A DNA stretch of 64,000 nt from an uncultured Cohaesibacter sp. (GCF_963667045.1 NZ_OY762934.1:2868501-2932500), one strand, 5' to 3'; counted from the stretch's first letter, positions 1 to 7,904 are shown. A program made the numbers and translations. Notes: generated by a model from the sequence alone, not told the origin.

Positions 1-753
1 CTGCTTCCAGAAAACAGGCATAGAGATGACAAGAACCAGTCCCGCTATACCAACCTCGTTCCAGCTGGCCGCATTGAGTGATCCGAAGGTCCAGTGCACG
101 ATCGCAGCCAGTTGCTCTTGAGTTGCAACGAATTGCAAGGTTGCAGTGAATGCACTGAATAGATAAGTGAGTCCGATACCGGCAAGAATGATTGTTATGG
201 CCGAAATGCCGCTAAGTCCGGCTATTCCTAACACGATCCCAGCGCAGACAATGGCAGATACAAAAGCACCACCCACAATCATATAAGGGCCCCAATCCGG
301 CATTTGCAGAGCACCAAAGAGAATAGCCAATGCTGCCCCAAACGCGGCAGCAGGCGAAAGCCCAATGGTGAAGGGACTGACAAGCGGATTCCGCGTGATC
401 CCCTGCATCATAACACCAGTAACCGACAAGCCAGCTCCACCAACAAGGGCCATGACAATACGCGGCAAGCGCAATTGCATTACGACCTTCTCCTGCAAGC
501 TCGAAACCTCAGCCAGCAATCCATCAGGAAGGATCGCCCCGAGCAAAATCTGGCTTGCCTGCGAAAAAGAGATGTCATTGGCGCCAAGAGAAACGGCAAA
601 GATTGCTAACATCAAAAGAAGCCCAAGCGACCCTGCCACGATGGCTGTGGCCTTGAGCGTTCGGCGAGAATAATCTCGCCGAATCTGCCTTGCTTGCTCA
701 GATGGCAAGCTTTGACAAGCGCCAATCTGCGAACTGGAAAGTGCTTTGTTCAT
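1..753 (-). CDS. FecCD-family ABC transporter permease, partial (C-terminus off the left edge)
   Basis: The frame starts at an ATG (751-753) that overlaps the stop of the upstream binding-protein gene by one base (TGATG), so the two are translationally coupled. It runs open to the window edge (251 codons seen). The N-terminal part has a first membrane segment, then the family's conserved stretch LRLPRIVMALVGGAGLSV, followed by GVMMQGITRNPLVSPFTIG, typical of BtuC/FhuB/FecD permeases. Known family role: inner-membrane channel for vitamin B12, haem or ferric siderophores. Cobalamin-riboswitch control of the operon favours a corrinoid or B12-related substrate (inference). The partner ATPase is probably just outside the window. 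Confidence 0.9.
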   Translation of the reverse strand, partial: MNKALSSSQIGACQSLPSEQARQIRRDYSRRTLKATAIVAGSLGLLLMLAIFAVSLGANDISFSQASQILLGAILPDGLLAEVSSLQEKVVMQLRLPRIVMALVGGAGLSVTGVMMQGITRNPLVSPFTIGLSPAAAFGAALAILFGALQMPDWGPYMIVGGAFVSAIVCAGIVLGIAGLSGISAITIILAGIGLTYLFSAFTATLQFVATQEQLAAIVHWTFGSLNAASWNEVGIAGLVLVISMPVFWKQ

Positions 754-1808
754 CACTGGCCCGCATTCGCTTCGTTGATTTTGGTCCAGTAACGACCGGA
801 ATAAGAAACCCCTTGGAAATCTTCCAGCCAAGTTTTCATGGCAGCATCGGGGTCCACATCCTTGAAGCGATCCGGATAAAGCCATTTGGCAATGGACAAG
901 GCTCCGATCATCTTGGAGCAACCACCTGCCAAATAGTAGTTCATGTGATAGACCTCGCCGTTCTTCATTGCCGGAAGCTCATCGAAACCGGGCCGTGCGC
1001 TCAGTTCCTTGAAGAAAGCGTCCGAGAAGCTCCGCGGATGCAGCGGATAGGAACCCGGTTGCAGCTTGACGATAATATCCGGCTGCGCCTTCAGAATGGC
1101 CTCTGGATCGACTTCATGATTATGAACGCTGCCTCTCTCCTTTGGCTGGGTTTCAATATCAATATCTTCAAAAATATTGCGCCCGCCAGCGGCTTCGATC
1201 ATGTCATGCCAACCGGATCCCCGTAGCACAGAGCGATAGGGTGTCTTCTCTTCCAGATAGATATTCTTGCGCTCAACACCCGCAAGACGCTCTTTCAGCA
1301 ACACCATATGATCGGTATAGAAAGCATTGAGTTTCGCGGCCCGTTCCGGTTGACCGAGCATCTTGCCAAATGCCGTGATGTTGGACACATGTTTAAGCAC
1401 GTCCCAACCTGTCAGCACGACCACTGGAATATCAAATGGCTTGAGGGTTTTGATGGCTTCTTGCCAAGCTCCATTGCGCGGAAAGATGACCACATCAGGG
1501 TTCTGCGCAATGATCGCTTCGTAATTGGGTTCGCTTTGCCCTTCCCCAACCAGCATATCAGTCTTCAAATTTGGCCAGTAGGTCGGATCACGGGTAACCC
1601 AGCTATCGACACCGACGATGATATCTATTCCCGCCACAGCACGAATAAATTCCGCGTTATACCGATTGAAAACAACAACCCGTTTCAAGGGCTTTTCGAA
1701 GCTGAGTGTTCTGCCGGTGTCATCCGTGATTTCGATGGGGGCAGCAATGACGACCGCTGACCATAAGACTAAAAGTGTGGCTGCGAACAGCCTCAAAATG
1801 CATTTCAT
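753..1808 (-). CDS. ABC transporter periplasmic binding protein, BtuF/FhuD superfamily (copy 1)
   Basis: 351 aa, starting at the ATG before a clear signal peptide (MKCILRLFAATLLVLWS...IAAPIEI). A longer frame exists upstream, but it would bury the signal peptide. Motifs of the Fe/B12 periplasmic-binding fold are visible: DDTGR near the N-terminus, EAIIAQNPDVVIFP, and a C-terminal IAKWLYPDRF helix. It is a close paralogue of the gene directly upstream: both share blocks such as VVIFPRNGAWQEA, VLTGWD, GSGWHDMI and WLEDFQGV. It lies between that paralogue and the permease in one operon under a cobalamin riboswitch. Substrate inferred: cobalamin, a corrinoid, or a metal chelate linked to B12 economy. 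Confidence 0.88.
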   Translation of the reverse strand: MKCILRLFAATLLVLWSAVVIAAPIEITDDTGRTLSFEKPLKRVVVFNRYNAEFIRAVAGIDIIVGVDSWVTRDPTYWPNLKTDMLVGEGQSEPNYEAIIAQNPDVVIFPRNGAWQEAIKTLKPFDIPVVVLTGWDVLKHVSNITAFGKMLGQPERAAKLNAFYTDHMVLLKERLAGVERKNIYLEEKTPYRSVLRGSGWHDMIEAAGGRNIFEDIDIETQPKERGSVHNHEVDPEAILKAQPDIIVKLQPGSYPLHPRSFSDAFFKELSARPGFDELPAMKNGEVYHMNYYLAGGCSKMIGALSIAKWLYPDRFKDVDPDAAMKTWLEDFQGVSYSGRYWTKINEANAGQ

Positions 1809-1843
1809 AATGCGCCTCTTCGTTTGTTTGAGGATCAAATGGA

Positions 1844-2920
1844 CTATTTGAGAGAAAAGCTGTATCCGCCGGGATCTTTGACGCCCTGGAAATCTTCCAG
1901 CCAAACCCGCATGGCTTCGTCGGGATCGACATCAGAAAAGCGATCCGGATAAAGCCATTTGGCGATTTGAAGAGAGCCGATGATTTTTGAGCAAGCACCA
2001 GCAGCAAACCAGTTCACCGTGTGCAGATTTCCGTTTTTCACGGCTTGCAGATCAGACCAGCCCGGACGAGCAATCAACGACTCAAAATGAGCCTTTTGCT
2101 CTTCTTGTGTGGCCGGGATATAGGAACGCTGATGGAATTTAACGATCACTTCCGGATCTTTCTTGAGAACAAATTCCGGTTCGATCTCGAAGGAATGCAC
2201 AGACCCTTTGGAAGCGGGCTGAGTGGCGATATCGACGGATGACAGAATACTTGCGCCACCACCCTTCACGATCATGTCATGCCAGCCAGAGCCCGGAATT
2301 GGAGCATGATAGTCAGCACCATGCTCAACATAGATCGATCGCCTTTCTACGCCCGATAGCTTTTTCTCCAGCAAAAACTGATAGCCGGTGAAAAAGGCAT
2401 TCAGCTTTTCCGCGCGATCTTCATGGCCAGTTAAGGCCCCTATAGCTTCAACGTTGGCGGTATGATGCAAAGGATCCCAGCCTGTCAGCACCAGAACCGG
2501 AATGGAGAAAACCGCTAGCTTGTTCCTCGCTTCTTGCCATGCGCCGTTGCGTGGAAAGATGACGACATCAGGTTCAAGGCCGATAATCGCTTCATAGTCC
2601 GGTTCACTCTGATTGAGACCGACTGCCGTGACAGATCCATCATCAGGCCAATACCCCTTTTCCTTCAGGGCGTTGGCGTCCATTCCGACAAGGGCTTCTA
2701 CACCGGCAACTGCACGGACAAACTCACCATTATAGGCGTTAAAGGCAATGATGCGCTTGGCAGGCTTCTCTAGACGAAACGTGATACCTGTTTCATCCGT
2801 GGCTGATACGGGATCTGCATTAACGCTAGAAGTCAGACAAATCTGGCACAGCGATGCAGCTATCGCTCCGACTTTCAGGAACTTTGCAAAGAAATAGGTG
2901 AATGGGGAAAGCGAGGACAT
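1844..2920 (-). CDS. ABC transporter periplasmic binding protein, BtuF/FhuD superfamily (copy 2)
   Basis: 358 aa. The ATG at 2918-2920 is preceded by GGAG within a leader element that recurs after the second riboswitch. The N-terminus is a signal peptide (hydrophobic VGAIAASLCQICLTSSVNA). The fold is as in copy 1, with ETGITFRLEKPAKRIIAFN and YEAIIGLEPDVVIFP. It is the first gene after the riboswitch, 35 bases ahead of copy 1. Two full-length paralogous binding proteins feeding one permease suggest either two related ligands or a duplication still diverging. Assignment to the superfamily is secure; the ligand is inferred from the riboswitch only. Confidence 0.88.
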   Translation of the reverse strand: MSSLSPFTYFFAKFLKVGAIAASLCQICLTSSVNADPVSATDETGITFRLEKPAKRIIAFNAYNGEFVRAVAGVEALVGMDANALKEKGYWPDDGSVTAVGLNQSEPDYEAIIGLEPDVVIFPRNGAWQEARNKLAVFSIPVLVLTGWDPLHHTANVEAIGALTGHEDRAEKLNAFFTGYQFLLEKKLSGVERRSIYVEHGADYHAPIPGSGWHDMIVKGGGASILSSVDIATQPASKGSVHSFEIEPEFVLKKDPEVIVKFHQRSYIPATQEEQKAHFESLIARPGWSDLQAVKNGNLHTVNWFAAGACSKIIGSLQIAKWLYPDRFSDVDPDEAMRVWLEDFQGVKDPGGYSFSLK

Positions 2921-3018
2921 GCTCCCGTGCTCCAGTTGCGGCTAGGCAAGTGAAGTCGGGCATTTCTGATTGTGGCAGAAACTCTATGGCGAAGACGCAA
3001 TTGGACGCGTGATGTCAT
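2875..3018 (-). CDS. possible 47-aa leader ORF between riboswitch and binding protein
   Basis: Directly after the riboswitch and a GC-rich hairpin, GGAGGAGGGTCAA precedes an ATG, a very strong ribosome-binding site. The ORF it opens is basic (MTSRVQLRLRHRVSATIRNA...) and overlaps the start of the binding-protein gene out of frame. It has no recognisable domain. The second riboswitch has an equivalent ORF at the same place with an unrelated peptide sequence, so if it matters, it is probably through its translation and not its product. It may also be a chance reading of regulatory RNA. Confidence 0.3.
   Translation of the reverse strand: MTSRVQLRLRHRVSATIRNARLHLPSRNWSTGACPRFPHSPISLQSS
2923..2940 (-). 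repeat. 18-base leader element, copy 1 (CGCAACTGGAGCACGGGA)
   Basis: This 18-mer lies two bases before the ATG of binding protein copy 2 and supplies its GGAG ribosome-binding site. An identical copy occurs at 4630-4647, also two bases before an ATG and also downstream of a cobalamin riboswitch. The flanks match too (TGCCT three bases upstream). It is absent after the third riboswitch. Likely the regulated translation start region of riboswitch-controlled genes. Confidence 0.75.
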
Positions 3019-3049
3019 TTGACCCTCCTCCAGGACTCCCCGCCCGGGT

Positions 3050-3240
3050 TGAATGAATGAACGTCGGCAGGTCTCCTGGCTCACAGGTCATCGTGCTCCC
3101 CGACCTTCCCAGATTTCTTCATCCAGTGATCAGCTTGAGGGCACTCTCTGTTTACAGTTGCGGGGACAGCTCCGGATTTATGGCAGGCTCAAGCATCTGC
3201 CACACACCGGATTCCCTTTTCATTCTGTCAAAGAAACCGA
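3050..3240 (-). promoter_or_regulatory. cobalamin riboswitch 1
   Basis: On the minus strand the order of conserved blocks is right for the AdoCbl class: GAATGAAAAGGGAATCCGG near 3227, then CCGGAGCTGTCCCCGCAACTG, and finally the B12 box GAGCCAGGAGACCTGCC at about 3066-3082. It is followed by a GC-rich hairpin (CCCGGGCGGGG) and a strong ribosome-binding site. It controls the tandem binding proteins and the FecCD permease. Known mechanism: the ligand-bound form blocks translation or transcription, so uptake is shut off when cobalamin is plentiful. Exact ends are approximate. Confidence 0.93.
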
Positions 3241-3428
3241 CGGGCCTTTTATCTATTGTTTGACAAAACCTGTCAATAGAGGTTGCAAAATGACCCACCT
3301 CGCGCAGTGCTCAATAAGAAAATACCAATCTAAATAATATATTGTCCGATGCGCAATCCCATCAGCACACTGCTATATTAGGAAGTGCAACATGATTGCA
3401 TTGATCGAACAATTTTCAACCGAGTATC

Positions 3429-3791
3429 TTGATAAACACCAATACTGAAGAATCCCAATTCACCCGCTACATCCGCACCAAGATTGAAGCATCTGACAAG
3501 AATCAGCGAGAGCTGGCAGATCTTGTTGGCTACAACAACCCCAATATGATGGCCCAGCTCAAAGTCGGCCGCGTCAAACTTGCCCTCGATCGCGTGCCAG
3601 CAATGGCAAGAGCATTGAAAGTTGACCAGCTTGACCTTTTCAAGATCGCCCTCACCCAGTTTCACGACGAAGACACCTGCAAGGCCCTGCTAGGCATTAT
3701 TGAAGCTGGCATCTCGCCGGTTGAGCGTGAAATTTTGGAGATCGTCCGGGCAAGCCGCGGAATTTCTCGGGATTTCAAAACCTCACATTGA
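3429..3791 (+). CDS. small XRE/Cro-type helix-turn-helix protein
   Basis: 120 aa with a TTG start. Residues about 8-75 read as an HTH domain: FTRYIRTKIEASDKNQRELA, then LVGYNNPNMMAQLKVGR, then VPAMARALKVDQLDLF. Similar short regulators are frequent on plasmids, prophages and integrative elements. The gene is transcribed away from the riboswitch 1 operon. The last 15 or so residues overlap, in another frame, a fragment of a different HTH gene, so the natural C-terminus may have been replaced at a deletion junction near 3745. Target unknown. Low GC supports a foreign origin. Confidence 0.6.
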   Translation: MINTNTEESQFTRYIRTKIEASDKNQRELADLVGYNNPNMMAQLKVGRVKLALDRVPAMARALKVDQLDLFKIALTQFHDEDTCKALLGIIEAGISPVEREILEIVRASRGISRDFKTSH

Positions 3792-3999
3792 AAAGCTGAC
3801 AAATGAGGGGCTCACACCTCTCAAAGAAACAGAAGGTCTGAAAACACTCAAGAAAACAGCTATATTGGCCTATAAAAAGAAGCGTCAGCTTAAAAGAAGT
3901 GAAGGGGTGAAAAGGCTAACTGAAATGAGTGCCGAGCTCCTTGATATCGAAGATGAGTATTTCAAGAATAATCCCTCATCTGACTCAGCTGACAGCTAG
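3748..3999 (+). pseudogene. fragment of an excisionase/antitoxin-type HTH gene
   Basis: In the frame ending at 3999, codons from about 3748 encode GQAAEFLGISKPHIEKLTNEG, followed by KTLKKTAILAYKKKRQLKRSEG and an acidic tail. This matches the pattern of excisionase-family DNA-binding domains, many of which are antitoxins, where an AAELLGVSRPYLVKLL-type helix pair is followed by a DLLAYKxxRD-type segment. It lacks its own start and first helix, since the sequence upstream of 3748 codes for the XRE protein in another frame. No toxin gene follows. Interpreted as a remnant left by a deletion. Confidence 0.5.
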
Positions 4000-4330
4000 A
4001 AATATACACCCGTCCCAATTCAAATAGAGGAGGTTTCGCGCGTCAGTTTCATCGCCAACGGAAGGCATCCCCATCAATCACCGCTGCATTTTCTAGGACT
4101 TCGCCTTCCTGGCGACGGATCCCATGATCTGTCGCCATTCCCAATTTTTCCGAGAGCGTAAAGCAGACTGCAATTAATCTGTTACAGCAAATCTCAATTA
4201 AAGGCCCACATAGGAATGGAGCTACTTGGGGGCAGCGGTTGCGCCCTTTGTCAGGCAAACATGTGTTCACCTGACAAATCCAAACAACTTCATGTTGACA
4301 TTAAACTTTAGATGGAGAGAATGGCGCTTA
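4000..4330. other. intergenic stretch without a recognisable gene
   Basis: No frame here resembles a known family or has a convincing ribosome-binding site. The AT-rich end (about 4180-4330) presumably carries the promoter of the riboswitch 2 transcript. It may be remnant island DNA. Confidence 0.5.
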
Positions 4331-4512
4331 TCGGTTTCCTTATGGAATGAAAAGGGAATCCGGTGCACGTCAGGCTTTGGCCTGCCGTAACTCCGGAGCT
4401 GTCCCCGCAACTGTAAGTGACGAGTAGTCCCCGTTATACCACTGGATTTGCAAAAATCCGGGAAGGTGGAAGACTATGATGACCCACGAGCCAGGAGACC
4501 TGCCGATAGTTT
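4331..4512 (+). promoter_or_regulatory. cobalamin riboswitch 2
   Basis: Conserved blocks in order on the plus strand: GAATGAAAAGGGAATCCGGTGC (about 4346), CTCCGGAGCTGTCCCCGCAACTG (about 4390) and the B12 box GAGCCAGGAGACCTGCCG at about 4489-4506. The tail (AACCCGGGCGGGG, then GTCCTGGAAGAGGGTCACATG) is nearly identical to that of riboswitch 1, which suggests duplication of the whole leader. Downstream on the same strand are a 42-aa ORF and the SLC13-type permease, so it probably represses a transporter when cobalamin is abundant. Confidence 0.93.
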
Positions 4513-4552
4513 GTTCAACCAACCCGGGCGGGGCGTCCTGGAAGAGGGTCAC

Positions 4553-4723
4553 ATGGCAGATCTCTTAAGTCCGCTTGCCGAGACGGCGAGCCAAACTGAG
4601 CATTCCATGCCCATCTCCACATGCCTCGTCGCAACTGGAGCACGGGATTATGCTCGACTTCACCACCTCTCCCCCAAATTTTCATTGCGAAAGACCGGCC
4701 TCTCGTCTGCGCGCCTCGGATGA
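4553..4723 (+). CDS. possible 56-aa leader ORF after riboswitch 2
   Basis: GAAGAGGGTCAC immediately precedes the ATG, as in the leader of riboswitch 1. The peptide (MADLLSPLAETASQTEHSMP...) has no known domain and is unlike the leader peptide at 2875-3018, although the position is equivalent. It overlaps the next small ORF (4650) out of frame. It could be a coupled leader peptide or meaningless; only its conserved position argues for it. Confidence 0.28.
   Translation: MADLLSPLAETASQTEHSMPISTCLVATGARDYARLHHLSPKFSLRKTGLSSARLG
4630..4647 (+). repeat. 18-base leader element, copy 2 (CGCAACTGGAGCACGGGA)
   Basis: Identical to 2923-2940 on the other strand, and placed the same way: after a cobalamin riboswitch and two bases before an ATG. 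Here the ATG opens only a 42-aa ORF and not a transporter gene. Confidence 0.75.
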
Positions 4724-4778
4724 CCAACACCTAACCGTTAGTCCCACTTCATCGCAGCAGATGGGGCTCCATCTGTAA
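4650..4778 (+). CDS. 42-aa ORF at the riboswitch 2 translation start site
   Basis: The ATG sits exactly where the binding-protein gene starts after riboswitch 1, with the same GGAG-containing 18-mer upstream. The peptide (MLDFTTSPPNFHCERPASR...) is polar with one Cys and two His, has no signal peptide, and matches no family I know. It may be a real micro-protein, the 5' stub of a lost gene, or a leader whose translation controls the permease starting 139 bases later. Confidence 0.35.
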   Translation: MLDFTTSPPNFHCERPASRLRASDDQHLTVSPTSSQQMGLHL

Positions 4779-4917
4779 AACAGATGCTTCACCTCCGTTT
4801 GCCTTGCAAACCGACCATAGGACAGCCTCCATCACATGATGGGGTCGACATTTTGCGCCTTGCCGAACGTCGGCACGGACCTTCTGTCCTGCACCTCCCT
4901 TCCAACGGAACTATTCT

Positions 4918-6744
4918 ATGTCCTGGGAAATGATCTTTACCTTCATCGTGCTTGGCGCTGCGGTGATCCTGTTTTTGGCCGACAAACTGCGCCTTGATCT
5001 CGTTGCAATCATTGTCATGCTCGCGCTTGGTCTGAGCGGCGTTCTTACCCCTGCCGAGATGCTTTCCGGGTTCGGCTCAACCGTCGTGATCCTGATCGCC
5101 GGTCTATTTATTGTTGGCGAAGCCTTGGCACAGACCGGTATTTCCTACGCCGTGGGCGATAAGATCGTTCAAATGGCCGGAGACAAGGAATGGAAGCTGA
5201 TTGTTTTGTTGATGCTGGCCGTAGCCTCTCTTGCTTCGGTCATGAGCGTGACCGGATCAGGAGCCATCTTCATCCCGATTGCCATTCGTCTAGCCAACCG
5301 CGCGTCTATTTCACCATCCCGATTGCTCTTGCCCCTGGCTTATGGAGCGCTGATCGGCGGCATGTTGACCCTCATTGGCACACCGCCAAACCTTGTTGCC
5401 AATGCCGAATTACAGAAGGCAGGTATGGAGCCTTTCAATTTCTTTATCTTCACGCCAATCGGGTTGATCATGCTGGCCATGGCCATCGTCCATATGCTCG
5501 TTTACGGCCGCTTTCTGCTACCGGGGAAGAGCGGCAACAACGGCATCACAACCAAGGGCCGTCGAACTCTTCAGAGCCTTCTCAAAACCTATGACATTGA
5601 GGACAAAATCGTTCGCCTTGTGATCAAGCCCGGTTCCCGACTTGTCGGCGAAACAGTGGTCAGCGCAAGGCTGCGCCGCGACGCTGGCTTGACACTGTTT
5701 GCTCTGGAGCGAAAGGAGAACGATCACAACGCTATTTCTGTCGATACCGAAACCATTTTCCAAGCAGGCGACATTCTCTTTGGCGTTGTAGATGCCCCTA
5801 TGTCGGAAGAAACGGCAGCCTCTCTCGGCGTTGAGATAACGAAGATAGGGGAAAAGGATCACCATCTTTCTGCCCGTGAGTTGGGCATGGCCGATCTGGT
5901 TATTCCGCAGGAATCTAGTCTTGTTGGTCGCACCATTTCCGGCGCAGGATTCCGCACAAAACATAGGCTCAGTGTCGTTGGAGCCATGCGGCAAGGCAAA
6001 CCAATCCACGACAGCTTTGGCAATACAGAGCTGGAGTTCGGCGATCAGCTGCTCGTGGTTGGAGACTGGGAATGCATTCGCAAGCTAAGGGCCTATCGCG
6101 AGAATTTTCTTCTCCTGTCCTTTCCTGAAGAGATGGAAAATTATCTCCCAAGACGCAAGTTTGCTCCCCTCGCCCTTGCTATTCTTGCCATCATGCTGGC
6201 GCTCATCATTTTCCGCATCGTGCCAAGCGTAACGGCTGTTGTTCTGGCGGCAACTGCCATGGTCTGCGCAGGATGCGTCTCGCCAAAACGCGCCTATGAA
6301 TCGATCAACTGGCCCAGTCTTGTTCTGATTGCCGGAATGATCCCGATGGCAACTGCACTCGACAAAACCGGAGGCCTTGCGTTGCTCGTGGACAATATCG
6401 TGGCTTTCGTCGGCGACAATTCACCCTACGTCATGCTGGTTGCCCTTTTCCTGCTCACCTCGATTTTCAGCCAATTCACCTCCAACACGGCAACCGCAGT
6501 GCTGATTGCACCGGTCGCATTTCAGGTTGCCGGTATCATGGGCGTTCGTCCCGAACCGATGCTCATGGGTGTCGCCATTGCCGCCTCAACAGCCTTTTGC
6601 ACGCCTGTTGCCTCGCCCATCAATACGCTTGTCATGGGGCCCGGCAACTATCGCTTCATGGATTATGTGCGCATTGGTGTGCCTTTGCAGATCCTATCCA
6701 TTATCGTCGCGGCCCTGATCATTCCGGTTTTCCTGCCATTCTGA
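4918..6744 (+). CDS. SLC13/DASS-family permease with two RCK_C (TrkA-C) domains
   Basis: 608 aa. Residues 1-195 and about 410-608 are the two membrane halves. Each has the family's re-entrant signature: IGTPPN at 153-158, and TPVASPINTLVMGPGNY in the second half. Between them (about 225-395) lie two soluble RCK_C domains (VIKPGSRLVGETV and VIPQESSLVGRTI). Members move dicarboxylates, sulfate or other anions with Na+ or H+. Here the gene is the first large one behind a cobalamin riboswitch and next to a metal ABC operon. A role in cobalt, precursor or counter-ion supply is therefore plausible but inferred. A terminator follows at 6765. Confidence 0.85.
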   Translation: MSWEMIFTFIVLGAAVILFLADKLRLDLVAIIVMLALGLSGVLTPAEMLSGFGSTVVILIAGLFIVGEALAQTGISYAVGDKIVQMAGDKEWKLIVLLMLAVASLASVMSVTGSGAIFIPIAIRLANRASISPSRLLLPLAYGALIGGMLTLIGTPPNLVANAELQKAGMEPFNFFIFTPIGLIMLAMAIVHMLVYGRFLLPGKSGNNGITTKGRRTLQSLLKTYDIEDKIVRLVIKPGSRLVGETVVSARLRRDAGLTLFALERKENDHNAISVDTETIFQAGDILFGVVDAPMSEETAASLGVEITKIGEKDHHLSARELGMADLVIPQESSLVGRTISGAGFRTKHRLSVVGAMRQGKPIHDSFGNTELEFGDQLLVVGDWECIRKLRAYRENFLLLSFPEEMENYLPRRKFAPLALAILAIMLALIIFRIVPSVTAVVLAATAMVCAGCVSPKRAYESINWPSLVLIAGMIPMATALDKTGGLALLVDNIVAFVGDNSPYVMLVALFLLTSIFSQFTSNTATAVLIAPVAFQVAGIMGVRPEPMLMGVAIAASTAFCTPVASPINTLVMGPGNYRFMDYVRIGVPLQILSIIVAALIIPVFLPF

Positions 6745-6764
6745 TACGTGCAACAAAAATCTGG

Positions 6765-6795
6765 AAGGCCGGTTCTTACGAACTGGCCTTTCTTC
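6765..6795 (+). terminator. rho-independent terminator after the SLC13 permease
   Basis: Stem AAGGCCGGTTC / GAACTGGCCTT with a four-base loop, followed by TCTTCT. It separates the riboswitch 2 unit from the sit operon. Confidence 0.8.
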
Positions 6796-6929
6796 TGTCA
6801 TCAGGATAACCAATTTAGATGCACTCCAGTTTTGAAGCCAAGGCTATATTTCCCGTATTTTCCCCAATTTTCTATCTATCCTGGGCCTTCTAGACTTGCA
6901 AATATCAAAAATATGGCGCCTAGTTGCAA

Positions 6930-6946
6930 TTGCAAGTCATTCGCAA
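6930..6946 (+). promoter_or_regulatory. Fur/Mur-type operator before sitA
   Basis: TTGCAAGTCATTCGCAA is an imperfect inverted repeat of the alphaproteobacterial Fur/Mur type, with a further TTGCAA directly upstream (6924-6929). It lies 31 bases before the sitA start. The feoA upstream region carries TTGCAAGTCATTCTCAA (23951-23967), one base different. Known regulators of such sites repress metal uptake genes when Mn or Fe is sufficient. Confidence 0.65.
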
Positions 6947-6977
6947 CTTTCGCATTGTCCCTAGACAGGAACCCTCA

Positions 6978-7904
6978 ATGCCCCTTTCAAGAAGCCATTT
7001 CAAATCAGCAATACTATCTTCCTTTGCATCGCTCTTGTTGAGCACTGGCGTTTCATCATTTGCTCATGCCGCTGAAAAAATGAAAGTGGTGACCACCTTC
7101 ACGGTGCTGGCAGACATGGCTTCAAATGTCGCTGGAGATGCTGCTGACGTCGTATCGATTACAAAGCCCGGAGCAGAAATTCACGGCTATGAGCCAACAC
7201 CACAAGACATCGTGCGCGCCCATAATGCGGATCTTATTCTTTGGAACGGCCTCAATCTGGAACGATGGTTCGAGCAATTTGTGAACCAGCTAGGAGACGT
7301 GCCCTCAGCAACCCTGTCGGAAGGCATAGAGCCGATTTCGATTGCAGAAGGCGAGTATGAAGGCAAGCCGAACCCCCACGCCTGGATGGGCCTCGACAAT
7401 GCGCTTGTCTATATCGACAATATCGTTGCTGCATTCGTTGAAAATGACCCGGACAATGCTGCCACTTATGTTCGCAACGCCACTGCATACAAAGACCAGC
7501 TGCGCAGCACACTTGAACCACTGCGCGACATGGTCTCGAAGATTCCCGAAGACAAACGATGGCTTGTGACCTGCGAAGGCGCTTTCAGTTATCTGGCACG
7601 CGACTTCCACATGAAAGAGCTCTATCTCTGGCCCATGAATGCCGATCAGGTCGGCACCCCGAAGCAGGTCAAGAAAGTCATTGATGGCGTGAAACAGAAC
7701 CACATTCCGGTTGTCTTCTGCGAAAGCACGGTGAACACATCTCCTGCCAAACAGGTGGCGCGCGAAACCGGAAGTCGCTATGGCGGTGAGCTTTACGTCG
7801 ATTCCTTGAGCGAAGCGGGCGGCCCTGTGCCAACCTATCTTGATCTGCTCAGGGTCACATCAAGCACCGTAGCCAAAGGCTTAGCCGCCCAAACTGGGGA
7901 GTAG
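6978..7904 (+). CDS. sitA: manganese/iron ABC transporter substrate-binding protein (SitA/MntA type)
   Basis: 308 aa, ATG chosen just before the signal peptide (FASLLLSTGVSSFAHA). Cluster 9 metal-binding lipoprotein-like fold. Likely metal ligands are visible: His in EIHGYEPTP, His in NPHAWMG, Glu in FCESTV and Asp in LYVDSLS. This His2-Glu-Asp set fits Mn2+/Fe2+, and the long His-rich loop of ZnuA is absent. First gene of sitABCD, with a Fur/Mur-type operator upstream. The sequence does not decide between Mn, Fe and other divalent metals such as Co. Confidence 0.9.
   Translation: MPLSRSHFKSAILSSFASLLLSTGVSSFAHAAEKMKVVTTFTVLADMASNVAGDAADVVSITKPGAEIHGYEPTPQDIVRAHNADLILWNGLNLERWFEQFVNQLGDVPSATLSEGIEPISIAEGEYEGKPNPHAWMGLDNALVYIDNIVAAFVENDPDNAATYVRNATAYKDQLRSTLEPLRDMVSKIPEDKRWLVTCEGAFSYLARDFHMKELYLWPMNADQVGTPKQVKKVIDGVKQNHIPVVFCESTVNTSPAKQVARETGSRYGGELYVDSLSEAGGPVPTYLDLLRVTSSTVAKGLAAQTGE

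Noticed and set aside
4049..4270. 73-codon minus-strand frame in the island gap
   Set aside because: No ribosome-binding site, no domain and no conserved neighbour; treated as non-coding.
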